The notes under the pieces: generated by a model
Told to the model about the DNA's origin: nothing
Database searches by the model: none
What the model saw: the letters and a program-made list of their open reading frames with translations, nothing else
Part shown: in pieces, positions 9,981-18,091 of the stretch
Layout of the letters: every line of letters begins with the position of its first letter
How positions within the stretch are numbered: position 1 is the first letter of the stretch
NCBI GenBank assembly: GCA_023415055.1
Contig: JAEZLZ010000058.1
Span: 62,001 to 126,000, forward strand
Direction of reading: 5' to 3'
DNA from: Bacillota bacterium
GTDB lineage: Bacteria > Bacillota > Clostridia > Lachnospirales > Lachnospiraceae
Length of the DNA stretch: 64,000 nucleotides
Program-made: the position numbers and the translations under genes

Positions 9981-10032
9981 TAAAGCAACCTGAAGAACGG
10001 TTGAAAAAGGAATACATTGCTGAGTTTCTTTC

Positions 10033-10137
10033 CTAGTTCAATACACTAAGAACGGTAGGAACGATCATCGATAATACGATGATAATAATAACTATTGTAG
10101 AAAATATCTTTCTTGATTTTTTATTATAGAAATTCAT
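10033..10137 (-). CDS. Small single-pass membrane peptide, 34 aa
   Basis: An ATG at 10137 opens a 34-codon frame ending at TAG. The peptide has a basic start (NFYNKKSRK), one hydrophobic helix rich in Ile and Val, and a short C-terminal tail (VPTVLSVLN). A good ribosome binding site (AGAGGTGA) lies 5 bases upstream. The layout, positively charged then hydrophobic, resembles the short membrane peptides often left unannotated in Firmicutes. The function is unknown. The gene lies between divergent transcription units. Confidence 0.65.
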   Translation of the reverse strand: MNFYNKKSRKIFSTIVIIIIVLSMIVPTVLSVLN

Positions 10138-10221
10138 TTTTGTCACCTCTTTTACTATTATTTTGGAATAATTTTTAAACTCAATAACTTATATTTTTTA
10201 TACGAAAGGTTGTGAATACAA

Positions 10222-10842
10222 TTGAATATTCCGGTAGCGTCCATATTAATATTAATCGTTATCCTTTGGCTTCATTATGAAATGAAGAAAAACAGCAAAG
10301 CATCCAAGGATTCACTAGATCTTTTTTGGAAGACGGAGCAGGATGCCAACCTAACCAGACGCCAGGATATCTCAACACTTAAATTTTTGTCAATAACCCT
10401 AGAGTCGCTTCCCATGGGGGATGTGGAGGATGATACCTTAAACTCTTACCGTGATACGATCCGAAAGTATGCCGAACGTAAAATGATAAATCTGTCCAAC
10501 CAGACAAACACCGAATTAAAGCTTAAGTATGGCGTCGCTAATTTTAATCTTCTCTCCGAATATGATAATAACTATACTGCCTTCGTGAGTATGTTAAACA
10601 AGTGGGCGAAGCGTCTTTATGACCACGGTTACGAGAAGGAAGCTCAAGCTGTCCTTGAATTTAGCATCTTTTCCTGTCTTACGGATGTTACTCACTCCTA
10701 TCTGCTGCTAACCGAGCTATATCATAAGCAAGGACAACCACAGAAAACGGAGACTCTGATCGACCTGATCAGTCAAACAAAAATCAAGGACAAGGATAAG
10801 CTGATAAACGCGCTGAAAAGCCACAAAGATGCTACAAGATGA
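10222..10842 (+). CDS. Membrane-anchored hypothetical protein with TPR-like helices
   Basis: This 206-residue protein has one N-terminal transmembrane helix (about residues 3-18). It is followed by a cytoplasmic or extracellular, highly charged helical region. The segments around residues 130-190 alternate helices in a way that resembles tetratricopeptide repeats. The start is a TTG at 10222 with GAAAGG at 10204-10209; the nearby GTG is out of frame. I do not recognise the family. A sigma-A-like promoter lies 240 bases upstream. Confidence 0.7.
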   Translation: MNIPVASILILIVILWLHYEMKKNSKASKDSLDLFWKTEQDANLTRRQDISTLKFLSITLESLPMGDVEDDTLNSYRDTIRKYAERKMINLSNQTNTELKLKYGVANFNLLSEYDNNYTAFVSMLNKWAKRLYDHGYEKEAQAVLEFSIFSCLTDVTHSYLLLTELYHKQGQPQKTETLIDLISQTKIKDKDKLINALKSHKDATR

Positions 10843-10859
10843 AACGATAAATCGTTTCA
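10840..10859 (+). terminator. Perfect hairpin after the gene at 10222
   Basis: A 9-bp perfect stem (TGAAACGAT/ATCGTTTCA) with a two-base centre overlaps the stop codon of the gene ending at 10842. No U-run follows, so it may act as an mRNA 3' end stabiliser rather than a strong terminator. Confidence 0.45.
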
Positions 10860-10950
10860 CTTGTCATGAATTAAAATGTAATGATTATTCTATGATACTT
10901 TCGTAAATCAAGCAAGATTTTTTTATATATTTTGAATCATTTTAATTGAA

Positions 10951-11610
10951 TTATTCCGCTTTTCCTTGATTTATCTGCTTCACATAAACGCAATCTTCTC
11001 TTAAAAAACATTCACCACACTTCGGATTCCTTGCGACACAGATGGTTCTCCCAAGAGTTATGATCTGAATATTGTAGGCGATCCACTGCTCCTTCGGTAA
11101 ACGCTTCATCAGGTCAAATTCAATCTTAACCGGATCCTCCTCCATCGTAAAACCTAGTCTCTTCGAGATACGCTTTACATGAGTATCCACTACGATACTG
11201 GGCTCCTGATAGATATTACCGCGGATCACATTTGCTGTCTTTCTGCCGACGCCTGCCAAATTGGTTAAGGCCTCGATATCTCTGGGAACCTCTCCATTAT
11301 ATTGCTCTACCAGAGTTTTCGCACAAGCGATAATATTCTTCGCTTTATTTTTATAAAAACCGGTGGAGTGGATATCCTTCTCCAGTTCCTCCTGTCTGGC
11401 TTCTGCCAGTGCCTGAATGGTTGGATATTTTCTAAAAAGATCCTTTGTCACTATATTGACACGTTCATCCGTACACTGGGCGCTTAATATCGTAGCGATC
11501 AGCAGCTGCCATGGTGAATCGTGATTCAGGAAAATCTTATGCTCCATAGTATATTCCCGGTTCAGCGCCGCTAAAATGCGCTCCATTCTCTCACGTTCCT
11601 TCTTACTCAT
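10951..11610 (-). CDS. nth: Endonuclease III
   Basis: This DNA glycosylase/AP lyase removes oxidised pyrimidines in base excision repair. It has 219 residues from the ATG at 11610. The helix-hairpin-helix LAGVGRKTANV holds the catalytic Lys, and the catalytic Asp is in VVDTHVKR. The [4Fe-4S] cluster motif is complete near the C-terminus (C-x6-C-x2-C-x5-C). A TTG at 11625 behind GAAAGGGGGC is an equally possible start. The frame back to 11658 would overlap the upstream radical SAM gene, which is probably co-transcribed. Confidence 0.95.
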   Translation of the reverse strand: MSKKERERMERILAALNREYTMEHKIFLNHDSPWQLLIATILSAQCTDERVNIVTKDLFRKYPTIQALAEARQEELEKDIHSTGFYKNKAKNIIACAKTLVEQYNGEVPRDIEALTNLAGVGRKTANVIRGNIYQEPSIVVDTHVKRISKRLGFTMEEDPVKIEFDLMKRLPKEQWIAYNIQIITLGRTICVARNPKCGECFLREDCVYVKQINQGKAE

Positions 11611-11651
11611 TCTTTGGCTTCCCAAGATAAGCCCCCTTTCTATCGCATCAG

Positions 11652-13385
11652 CTACCATTCCGAGGTGGAATTAAGTATGTTTATCGTTGCAGATTTTGTT
11701 ATAGGATCCCTCTCACTATAATTGTAGATTATAGTTGCAGGTCTTCTTATTCCTTCTCCGGATACTACCGAGGCTTCGATATCATAATTGAAATGCTCAA
11801 TATGGACCAGGATATGATCCTTGCGATATTTATCATAAATATCCTTGTCATTATAAGTGATCCGATCTGAGATAAACTGTGGTTTACTCTTAATATCCTC
11901 CCGAAGGAACAGATCCATCAGAAGAATCTCCTCAAATAATCCACGTTTTTCTGCCCTGTTTTCCTCAGTCGCATCTGCTCCAAGAACTTTCTCAAGGTAA
12001 AAGTCCAGGATCAACTCATATCGCTTTATTCTACTATGAGCCTGCATGTCCATCTGCTTATCTTCATAATAACCTGCAAGTGCTTCATAAAGCTTCATTG
12101 GGGATGGATAATAATGCTCCAGAAAGTTGATTGTATTCGTAAACTGCCCGCTGTTATAATATATCTCCACCATCTCGCAGATTCCCTTCAGCTTCAGGAG
12201 CTCTGCATAAGACAACTGATCCGTATAAAGTACCTCATAGGGCGGATGGTCACGATAAACAATCCCGTAATTTACACTCTCCGATTCCATCGGAGATCCC
12301 TTTAAAACCTTTAAAAAGCCCAGCTGAAGCTGGTCCGGCTTCATCTCGTAGACCTCACGAAAGCTCTGCTCGAAGGTCTCATAATCCTCTCTGGGCAATC
12401 CGGCTATCAGGTCCAGATGCTGATGAATATTACGGGCTTTACGTATCCGATCTACATTCTGCCTAAGAAGTTCCAGATTCATCTTGCGTCGAATCGCTGT
12501 GACCGTATCCGGATTCGTTGTCTGAACACCGATCTCAAATTGAACCTGTGCCCGTCTTAGGGTTGATAAAAATCCAATTTCCTCATCCGTAAGCAGATCT
12601 GCGGAAATCTCAAAATGAAAATTTGTGATTCCATTATCATTCTCCTTGATGAACTGCCAGATCGCCATCGCATGCTCTTTATTGCAATTGAAGGTGCGGT
12701 CAACGAACTTGACCTGAGGTACCTTCTGATCCAGTAAAAACTTTAGTTCCTTCTTTACAAGTGCAAGTTCACGAAATCGGATCCTTTTCTCAACAGAGGA
12801 CAGACAATAGCTGCAGGCGAAGGGACATCCCCGGCTGCTCTCATAATAAATGATCCGATTCTTAAAGTCATTCATCTCATTATAGGGAAATGGGATATCA
12901 CTAAGCTTAAGTAATTCTCGATCCGGTGTTACATTAATTCGGTCATCGCAACGATATGCAATTCCTTTGATATCCGAAAGAGCTGTCCTTCCTTCGCTAT
13001 AATACTGTACCAGTTCCAATAAGGTCTGCTCTCCTTCGCCGATCAAGATTCCCTCCAGCTCCGGTGTCGTCTTAAGCTTTTTCTCTGCATCGTAGGACAC
13101 TTCCGGACCTCCGAGCCAGAGCTTAGCCTTCGGTAATACCTTCTTCAGTTCTCTGATCAGCCTTAATATAATCTCTATATTCCAGATATAACAGGAGAAC
13201 GCAATCACATCCGCCTTCTCTTTATAGATCTCCCGCAGAATATCCTCCTCGGAATGATTAATTGTATACTCTGCTAAAGAAACCTGGCCAGACGCTCCAT
13301 ATTGATCAGCATATGCACGAAGACTGTGGACAGCCAGATTCGAATGAATATATTTTGCATTGACCGCTACCAACAATAGCTTCAT
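11652..13385 (-). CDS. B12-binding radical SAM protein (DUF4080 type)
   Basis: This 577-residue protein has an N-terminal cobalamin-binding Rossmann domain (about 1-140). A radical SAM core follows with the cluster motif C-x3-C-x2-C (RGCPFACSYCLSS) near residue 185, then a DUF4080-like C-terminal domain. Such proteins carry out B12-dependent radical methylations or related chemistry, but the substrate of this subfamily is not known to me. The stop lies just before nth, so the two are probably one transcript. Confidence 0.88.
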   Translation of the reverse strand: MKLLLVAVNAKYIHSNLAVHSLRAYADQYGASGQVSLAEYTINHSEEDILREIYKEKADVIAFSCYIWNIEIILRLIRELKKVLPKAKLWLGGPEVSYDAEKKLKTTPELEGILIGEGEQTLLELVQYYSEGRTALSDIKGIAYRCDDRINVTPDRELLKLSDIPFPYNEMNDFKNRIIYYESSRGCPFACSYCLSSVEKRIRFRELALVKKELKFLLDQKVPQVKFVDRTFNCNKEHAMAIWQFIKENDNGITNFHFEISADLLTDEEIGFLSTLRRAQVQFEIGVQTTNPDTVTAIRRKMNLELLRQNVDRIRKARNIHQHLDLIAGLPREDYETFEQSFREVYEMKPDQLQLGFLKVLKGSPMESESVNYGIVYRDHPPYEVLYTDQLSYAELLKLKGICEMVEIYYNSGQFTNTINFLEHYYPSPMKLYEALAGYYEDKQMDMQAHSRIKRYELILDFYLEKVLGADATEENRAEKRGLFEEILLMDLFLREDIKSKPQFISDRITYNDKDIYDKYRKDHILVHIEHFNYDIEASVVSGEGIRRPATIIYNYSERDPITKSATINILNSTSEW

Positions 13386-13613
13386 CGATGTTCTCCTTTT
13401 TTATGTCATTACTTACGAACCAATTCTATCATAAGTATAACCGATCATGCTACTCAATTTATAAAAATTTAAGATTCCTATTCTTACAAATTATTTCATC
13501 AGAAATATTGAAGTTGCTCCACTTTTTTCCCTTATTTCGGTTGTTTTTGACTCTTCTTTCTTAGGATAAAAACGATAAGTCTCGGTACAATATTCATAAT
13601 AAGTGGAATTCGG

Positions 13614-13647
13614 CTGTCTAGACAGATTCGACATGATGTGCTATAGT
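13614..13647 (+). promoter_or_regulatory. Promoter with palindromic operator over the -35
   Basis: TAGACA (13619-13624) and TATAGT (13642-13647) are spaced by 17 bases. A perfect 12-base palindrome, CTGTCTAGACAG (13614-13625), covers the -35 hexamer and could be a repressor site. It leads into the gene at 13681. Confidence 0.5.
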
Positions 13648-13680
13648 GAAATTTAAACTAAATTGTTTTAGGAGGCTTTT

Positions 13681-14571
13681 ATGTTAACATTTGATCCTAT
13701 TACTGCTGATAATATTTGTAAAACAGCAGAGTTTTTTAAATATAAAATCAGCCGGACCAGTGATTATACCATAGGTGCTATGTACATGTGGCGTGATTTC
13801 TACCAGTCCAGCTTTGCAATCTATGACGATATGATTTTATATAAAGTGAAATTTTTGGACCGCACCTCATTTACCTTTCCGGTAGGCAGCGGTTCTCTGT
13901 CAAAGGCAATGGCCGCCATTAAGGATTACTGTAATGAGAATCAGCTTCCGGTGTGGTTCTGTACTGTTCCCGAAGAAGCCGTCCCCACTCTGGTTCAAGA
14001 ATACGGCGGCACCCAGCCCTGTACCTCTAACCGCGACTGGGCTGACTATTTATACAATGCAGATGATCTGGCGGATATGGCTGGAAGAAAATTCAGCGGG
14101 CAGAGGAATCACATTAATAAGTTCCATAAGCTTTATCCGAATTATTCTTATCAAAGAATTACTCCCGAGAATATCCCGAGAATCATAGATTTTCTAATTG
14201 ATTACGAGAAGAATCACGGGAAGGATGCATCGTTAGCTCAGGAGGAATTGACCAGGACATTGGAGTTGATTCCTTATCTTGAGAAGTTCAAGCTTCCGGG
14301 TGCCTTTATCGAAGTAGATGGTGTCATAGTCGCTATAGCCATAGGTGAAGTAGTGAAGGATACACTTTATTGTCATATTGAGAAAGCAAACCGGGATTAT
14401 CCGGGCTCCTATCAGATGATTGTGAAGGAGTTTTCCTCTGACATGCGCGCAAATTATGGTATCCGTTACATCAATCGGGAGGAGGACGTCGGGGATCTGG
14501 GGCTACGGACCTCCAAACTATCCTATCATCCGGTCGCATTATTGGACAAGTTCTGCGTGCTGATCCCCTAG
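13681..14571 (+). CDS. DUF2156 / lysyl-PG-synthase-C-like acyltransferase
   Basis: This 296-residue protein resembles the DUF2156 group, a GNAT-like double-domain fold related to the soluble domain of MprF phosphatidylglycerol lysyltransferases. Visible signs are the GQRNHINKFHKLYP segment near residues 140-155 and the C-terminal NREEDVGDLGLRTSK motif. No transmembrane segments are present. The start ATG at 13681 has GGAGG at 13671-13675. The acceptor molecule is unknown. Its last four bases overlap the convergent permease-like gene. Confidence 0.82.
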   Translation: MLTFDPITADNICKTAEFFKYKISRTSDYTIGAMYMWRDFYQSSFAIYDDMILYKVKFLDRTSFTFPVGSGSLSKAMAAIKDYCNENQLPVWFCTVPEEAVPTLVQEYGGTQPCTSNRDWADYLYNADDLADMAGRKFSGQRNHINKFHKLYPNYSYQRITPENIPRIIDFLIDYEKNHGKDASLAQEELTRTLELIPYLEKFKLPGAFIEVDGVIVAIAIGEVVKDTLYCHIEKANRDYPGSYQMIVKEFSSDMRANYGIRYINREEDVGDLGLRTSKLSYHPVALLDKFCVLIP

Positions 14572-14996
14572 AAGAACTTATAATGAGGTTTTTCTTCCTT
14601 CATGATCAGATAACGTAAAAAATCATCGAGAAGTATGGCAGGCAAGGACAGAAAGAACCAGATATTCGTATACAGAAGACAAATCTGGCCCAGAAAATTA
14701 TATGGCATGTTGGAATAATTCCAGACATTTAGCTTGAGCCATAGATTAACAATGATTCCTGACACCAGCTCCACTGAAGTGATGATAAGAGACGAGACAA
14801 CCATTTGACTTAGAATGGACATATTCCAGGAATAGATCTCATTCAGGAGGCCGATCAGAATGAAGCATACTCCGCCGGCTATCATCATTGATATATGAGA
14901 ATAGCCTCTACTGAGTATCTCCACAAGTCCATAGAGGAAGCCTCCGGTCAGGAACAAAAAGGTATATTTGAGAAATCGATTATAGATTAAAAGCAT
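14568..14996 (-). CDS. Putative ABC-transporter-type membrane protein (CmpB-like)
   Basis: This 142-residue protein has about four hydrophobic helices. It resembles the small ABC_trans_CmpB-family membrane proteins common in clostridia, with the WNMSILSQMVVSS and LNVWNYSNMPYNFLGQ segments typical of them. Despite the name, no ATPase lies nearby and transport has not been shown. The start is the ATG at 14996, closely preceded by GGGGGG. Confidence 0.75.
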   Translation of the reverse strand: MLLIYNRFLKYTFLFLTGGFLYGLVEILSRGYSHISMMIAGGVCFILIGLLNEIYSWNMSILSQMVVSSLIITSVELVSGIIVNLWLKLNVWNYSNMPYNFLGQICLLYTNIWFFLSLPAILLDDFLRYLIMKEEKPHYKFF

Positions 14997-15070
14997 ATAT
15001 TCCCCCCAATTATCATATCTCTCCGACCCTTCAGACAAAGAACGAAACAAAATCAATGTGAATCAGGTAG

Positions 15071-15150
15071 AAAGCTGTTGCAAAGTATTTGTAACAGCTT
15101 TTATTATTCATGACAATAGAAAGTTCGCGAAGCGTGCCTTCTATCGTTGT
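15071..15150. repeat. Dispersed palindrome-terminator element, copy 1
   Basis: Bases 15071-15101 form a 14-bp hairpin (AAAGCTGTTGCAAA against TTTGTAACAGCTTT). Bases 15113-15150 form an imperfect palindrome with arms ACAATAGAAAG and CCTTCTATCGTTGT. In reverse complement, 15104-15146 matches 23740-23782 at about 41 of 43 positions, including the linker TCATGAATAA. No coding role is apparent. Confidence 0.75.
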
Positions 15151-15322
15151 ATCGAGTCCTATATAATAATAAGCTTCAGTGATAATAATATACGCAGTTC
15201 TATGAGAGAATATATCGACTTTTCTGTCTTGGAAGCAACTCACTTAAACATTGAAAAACTGACAGTAAAGCCATAAGTTGGCTGAAAACAAAAGAAGAAA
15301 TTTATATTTTTAATGTAGGAAC

Positions 15323-15463
15323 AAAGTGTCAGCAAGCTGACACTTTCCATGCCTGCTTCGCAGGCATTGCCTGACTGCGGATTGCGTAGCAATAACTTCT
15401 TAACGCATTTATGCGTTTTTTCCGCCAGGCAAGTGTGGTCCAGCTTCGCTGGACACACCACAA
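15323..15463. repeat. Cluster of near-perfect hairpins in a 680-base non-coding gap
   Basis: The successive stems are: 323-333/336-346 (11 bp); 349-356/360-367 (8 bp, TTC loop); a multibranch unit closed by TTGCCTG/CAGGCAA and GCGGA/TCCGC (367-381/421-432), holding hairpins at 381-393 and 402-417; and 433-458 (GTCCAGC-TTC-GCTGGAC core, extended by GTGT/ACAC). Coordinates are offsets from 15000. The region 14997-15676 holds no plausible protein gene. It may be a structured RNA or a nest of palindromic repeats. Confidence 0.7.
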
Positions 15464-15465
15464 TA

Positions 15466-15495
15466 AAAAAGGACAGTTATGGGACTGTCCTTTTT
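15466..15495. terminator. Bidirectional terminator, 12-bp stem
   Basis: AAAAAGGACAGT and ACTGTCCTTTTT pair perfectly around a 6-base loop. The A and T runs allow it to act for ftsH on the minus strand and for the hairpin cluster on the plus strand. Confidence 0.8.
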
Positions 15496-15676
15496 CGGAG
15501 AAGGTATTTTTGTTACTTATGGGGGTGTAGCAAAAACTATATAATGTATTGGGGTTTACAAACATAGTATAGCATGATATTCGGCAGAAGTGTGCACAAA
15601 CTTTATAAATATTCTTTTTGATTTTCGTCAATCTGCACAAGCACAAAATCCTGTCTTTCATCTCCCCATTCTTATG

Positions 15677-17518
15677 CTATTCTGCAGCTGCAGTTAGTTC
15701 TTTTCTCTCAAAGAGAGCCTCGAATTCTTCCCTGGTGATTCTCTCTTTTTCTATCAATAGAGCTGCACAGGCATCCAGTACATCCTTATATTCATTCAGG
15801 ACTCGCTTTGCTTCCTTGTAGCAATCATCAATGATGGATTTTACTTCGTCATCGATACGATTCGCAATACTCTCACTGTAGCTTCTGGTATGAGCCAGAT
15901 CTCTTCCGATGAACACTTCATCATCGTCATAATCATAATTCACCATACCGATGGCGTCTGAGAAGCCATATCTGGTAATCATGGCTCTTGCCGTCTTCGT
16001 TGCAACCTTGATATCCTGAGAAGCTCCTGTAGTAATATCATCTAAGATCAGTTCCTCTGCTGCTCTTCCTGCCAGATCTACGATAATCTCCTGCCTCATT
16101 CGGCCCTTGGTATGGAACATCTCATCCTTTTCCGGGAGTGGCATGGTAAAGCCCGCTGCACCGTTGCCGGTCGGAATGATGGAAACGGTATAAACCGGAC
16201 CTACATCAGGAAGTACATGGAACAGGATCGCATGACCTGCTTCGTGGAACGCGGTAATCCGCTTTTCTTTCTCCGTAATTACCTTACTCTTCTTTTCGGT
16301 ACCGATTCCTACTTTAATAAAAGATTTTTTAATATCCTCACTTGTTATAACGGTTCGGTTATCTCTCGCCGCATTAATTGCCGCTTCATTCATCAGGTTC
16401 TCCAGATCAGCACCTGTAAAACCGGCAGTTGTCTGAGATACCTGTTTTAAATCCACATCATCACTGAGCGGTTTTCCCTTGGCATGTACCTGCAGGATCT
16501 CCTCTCTGCCCTTTACATCCGGACGTCCTACGGTTACCTTACGGTCAAATCGACCGGGACGAAGGATCGCTGGATCCAGAATATCAACACGATTCGTTGC
16601 TGCCATAACGATAATGCCTTCATTTACGCCAAAGCCGTCCATCTCAACGAGCAACTGGTTTAGGGTTTGCTCTCTTTCATCATGTCCGCCGCCCATACCG
16701 GTACCTCTGCGTCTTGCTACCGCATCAATCTCGTCGATGAATATGATACAGGGTGCATTCTTCTTAGCTTCTTCAAATAAATCTCTTACTCTTGAAGCAC
16801 CGACACCGACAAACATCTCCACAAAATCAGAACCGGAGATGGAGAAAAAAGGAACCCCGGCTTCTCCTGCCACAGCCTTGGCAAGTAAGGTCTTACCGGT
16901 TCCGGGAGGTCCGACTAACAATACTCCCTTTGGAATTCTGGCTCCTACCTGGATGTATTTTTTCGGCGACTTAAGAAAATCCACAATTTCCCTCAGCTCA
17001 TCCTTTTCTTCATCCAAGCCGGCTACATTCTTAAAGGTCGTCGTCTTATTCTCCTCCGTCGTCATCTTTGCTCGGCTCTTGCCAAAATTCATCACCTTAC
17101 TGTTACCACCTCCGACATTTGCCTGATTCGACAGGAAGGAAAATAGTACGATGATGATGATAAATACCAAAATATATGGCAATACCGAGGTTAAAAACCA
17201 ACTCGGTTTCGAAATCGGATGCGTCACATACACTACATCTGCATCAAATGCCATCGATTCTATCTGTACGGTATCGGATACATTAAAGCTGGCTTTATCG
17301 TCATTTTTTAGGGTAACCGTTACCTCACCTGTCGGTACTTCTTCGTTCGGATATATATCAATCGCCTTGATCTGTCCGTTATCGATGTCCTTTACGAACT
17401 GACTGTAGGAATATTCGTTTTGTTCATTTAATTCAATATTATTGGATATATAAAATGTAGCAATCACAATAAGCAGAATGATGATATACCAACCATATCC
17501 TTTCATCTGTTTTCTCAC
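15677..17518 (-). CDS. ftsH: ATP-dependent zinc metalloprotease FtsH
   Basis: This 613-residue membrane AAA+ protease degrades misassembled membrane proteins and regulators. Two N-terminal transmembrane helices (about 8-25 and 107-128) flank an extracytoplasmic domain. The AAA+ module has Walker A GPPGTGKT, Walker B FIDEID and the second region of homology. The zinc site is HEAGH, with a downstream Asp. The start is GTG at 17518, with AAAGGAGG seven bases upstream. It closes the tilS-hpt-ftsH block, the same order as in B. subtilis. Confidence 0.98.
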   Translation of the reverse strand: MRKQMKGYGWYIIILLIVIATFYISNNIELNEQNEYSYSQFVKDIDNGQIKAIDIYPNEEVPTGEVTVTLKNDDKASFNVSDTVQIESMAFDADVVYVTHPISKPSWFLTSVLPYILVFIIIIVLFSFLSNQANVGGGNSKVMNFGKSRAKMTTEENKTTTFKNVAGLDEEKDELREIVDFLKSPKKYIQVGARIPKGVLLVGPPGTGKTLLAKAVAGEAGVPFFSISGSDFVEMFVGVGASRVRDLFEEAKKNAPCIIFIDEIDAVARRRGTGMGGGHDEREQTLNQLLVEMDGFGVNEGIIVMAATNRVDILDPAILRPGRFDRKVTVGRPDVKGREEILQVHAKGKPLSDDVDLKQVSQTTAGFTGADLENLMNEAAINAARDNRTVITSEDIKKSFIKVGIGTEKKSKVITEKEKRITAFHEAGHAILFHVLPDVGPVYTVSIIPTGNGAAGFTMPLPEKDEMFHTKGRMRQEIIVDLAGRAAEELILDDITTGASQDIKVATKTARAMITRYGFSDAIGMVNYDYDDDEVFIGRDLAHTRSYSESIANRIDDEVKSIIDDCYKEAKRVLNEYKDVLDACAALLIEKERITREEFEALFERKELTAAAE

Positions 17519-17563
17519 TGAACAACCTCCTTTAATGTGATCTTTTATTACCTATTAATAAAA

Positions 17564-18091
17564 TTAACTTTCTACAACACCTACATAAGGTAGATTTCTT
17601 AAATACTGGTCGTCGTCAAGACCATAGCCTACTACGAACTCATCCGGAATTACGAAGCCGACATACTTTACATCCACATTGGTTACTCTTCTGTCCGGCT
17701 TATCCAATAAGGTACAGATCTCCAGGCTCTTCGGTGCTCTGGTACCGAGAAGGTTCTTAAGATGTGCAAGCGTATGACCGGAATCAATAATATCTTCCAC
17801 AATAAGAACATTTCTGTCCTGAATAGATTCATCCAAATCCTTCAGAATGCGAACTCTTCCGGAGCTTATAGTATCGCTGCCATAGCTTGATACGGACATA
17901 AAATCCATGGTTACCGGAATCGTCAGGCGTTTTGCAAGATCGCAGCTAAAAAATACGCTTCCCTTCAGGATACAAATAAGATGAACACTCTCACCCTCAT
18001 AATCCTTGCTGATCTGCTCAGCAATCTCCTTAATCCTAAGACTGATCTGTTCCTCTGATATCATGACTCTAATTTTATGATTCATCATCAT
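17564..18091 (-). CDS. hpt: Hypoxanthine phosphoribosyltransferase
   Basis: This 175-residue purine salvage enzyme converts hypoxanthine or guanine plus PRPP to IMP or GMP. The PRPP-binding motif is VLIVEDIIDSGHTL, and the flexible-loop region carries MDFMSVSSYGS. The start at 18091, with GGAGG six bases upstream, overlaps the end of tilS by 17 bases. Together with tilS and ftsH this is a widely conserved gene order in Firmicutes. Confidence 0.97.
   Translation of the reverse strand: MMMNHKIRVMISEEQISLRIKEIAEQISKDYEGESVHLICILKGSVFFSCDLAKRLTIPVTMDFMSVSSYGSDTISSGRVRILKDLDESIQDRNVLIVEDIIDSGHTLAHLKNLLGTRAPKSLEICTLLDKPDRRVTNVDVKYVGFVIPDEFVVGYGLDDDQYLRNLPYVGVVES

Noticed and set aside
9983..10010. 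Cyclic-di-GMP riboswitch (AAAGCAACCTGAAGAACGG)
   Set aside because: The string only forms a short CAACC/GGTTG hairpin. The conserved GEMM class I and class II core positions are missing.
15329..15661. 110-residue minus-strand frame
   Set aside because: It spans the hairpin cluster, has unusual Cys/Trp-rich composition and no family similarity. The stems explain the DNA better.
16479..17126. 215-residue open frame on the plus strand
   Set aside because: It runs antisense to the conserved ftsH gene, has a Ser/Pro-biased composition typical of shadow frames, and lacks a ribosome binding site.
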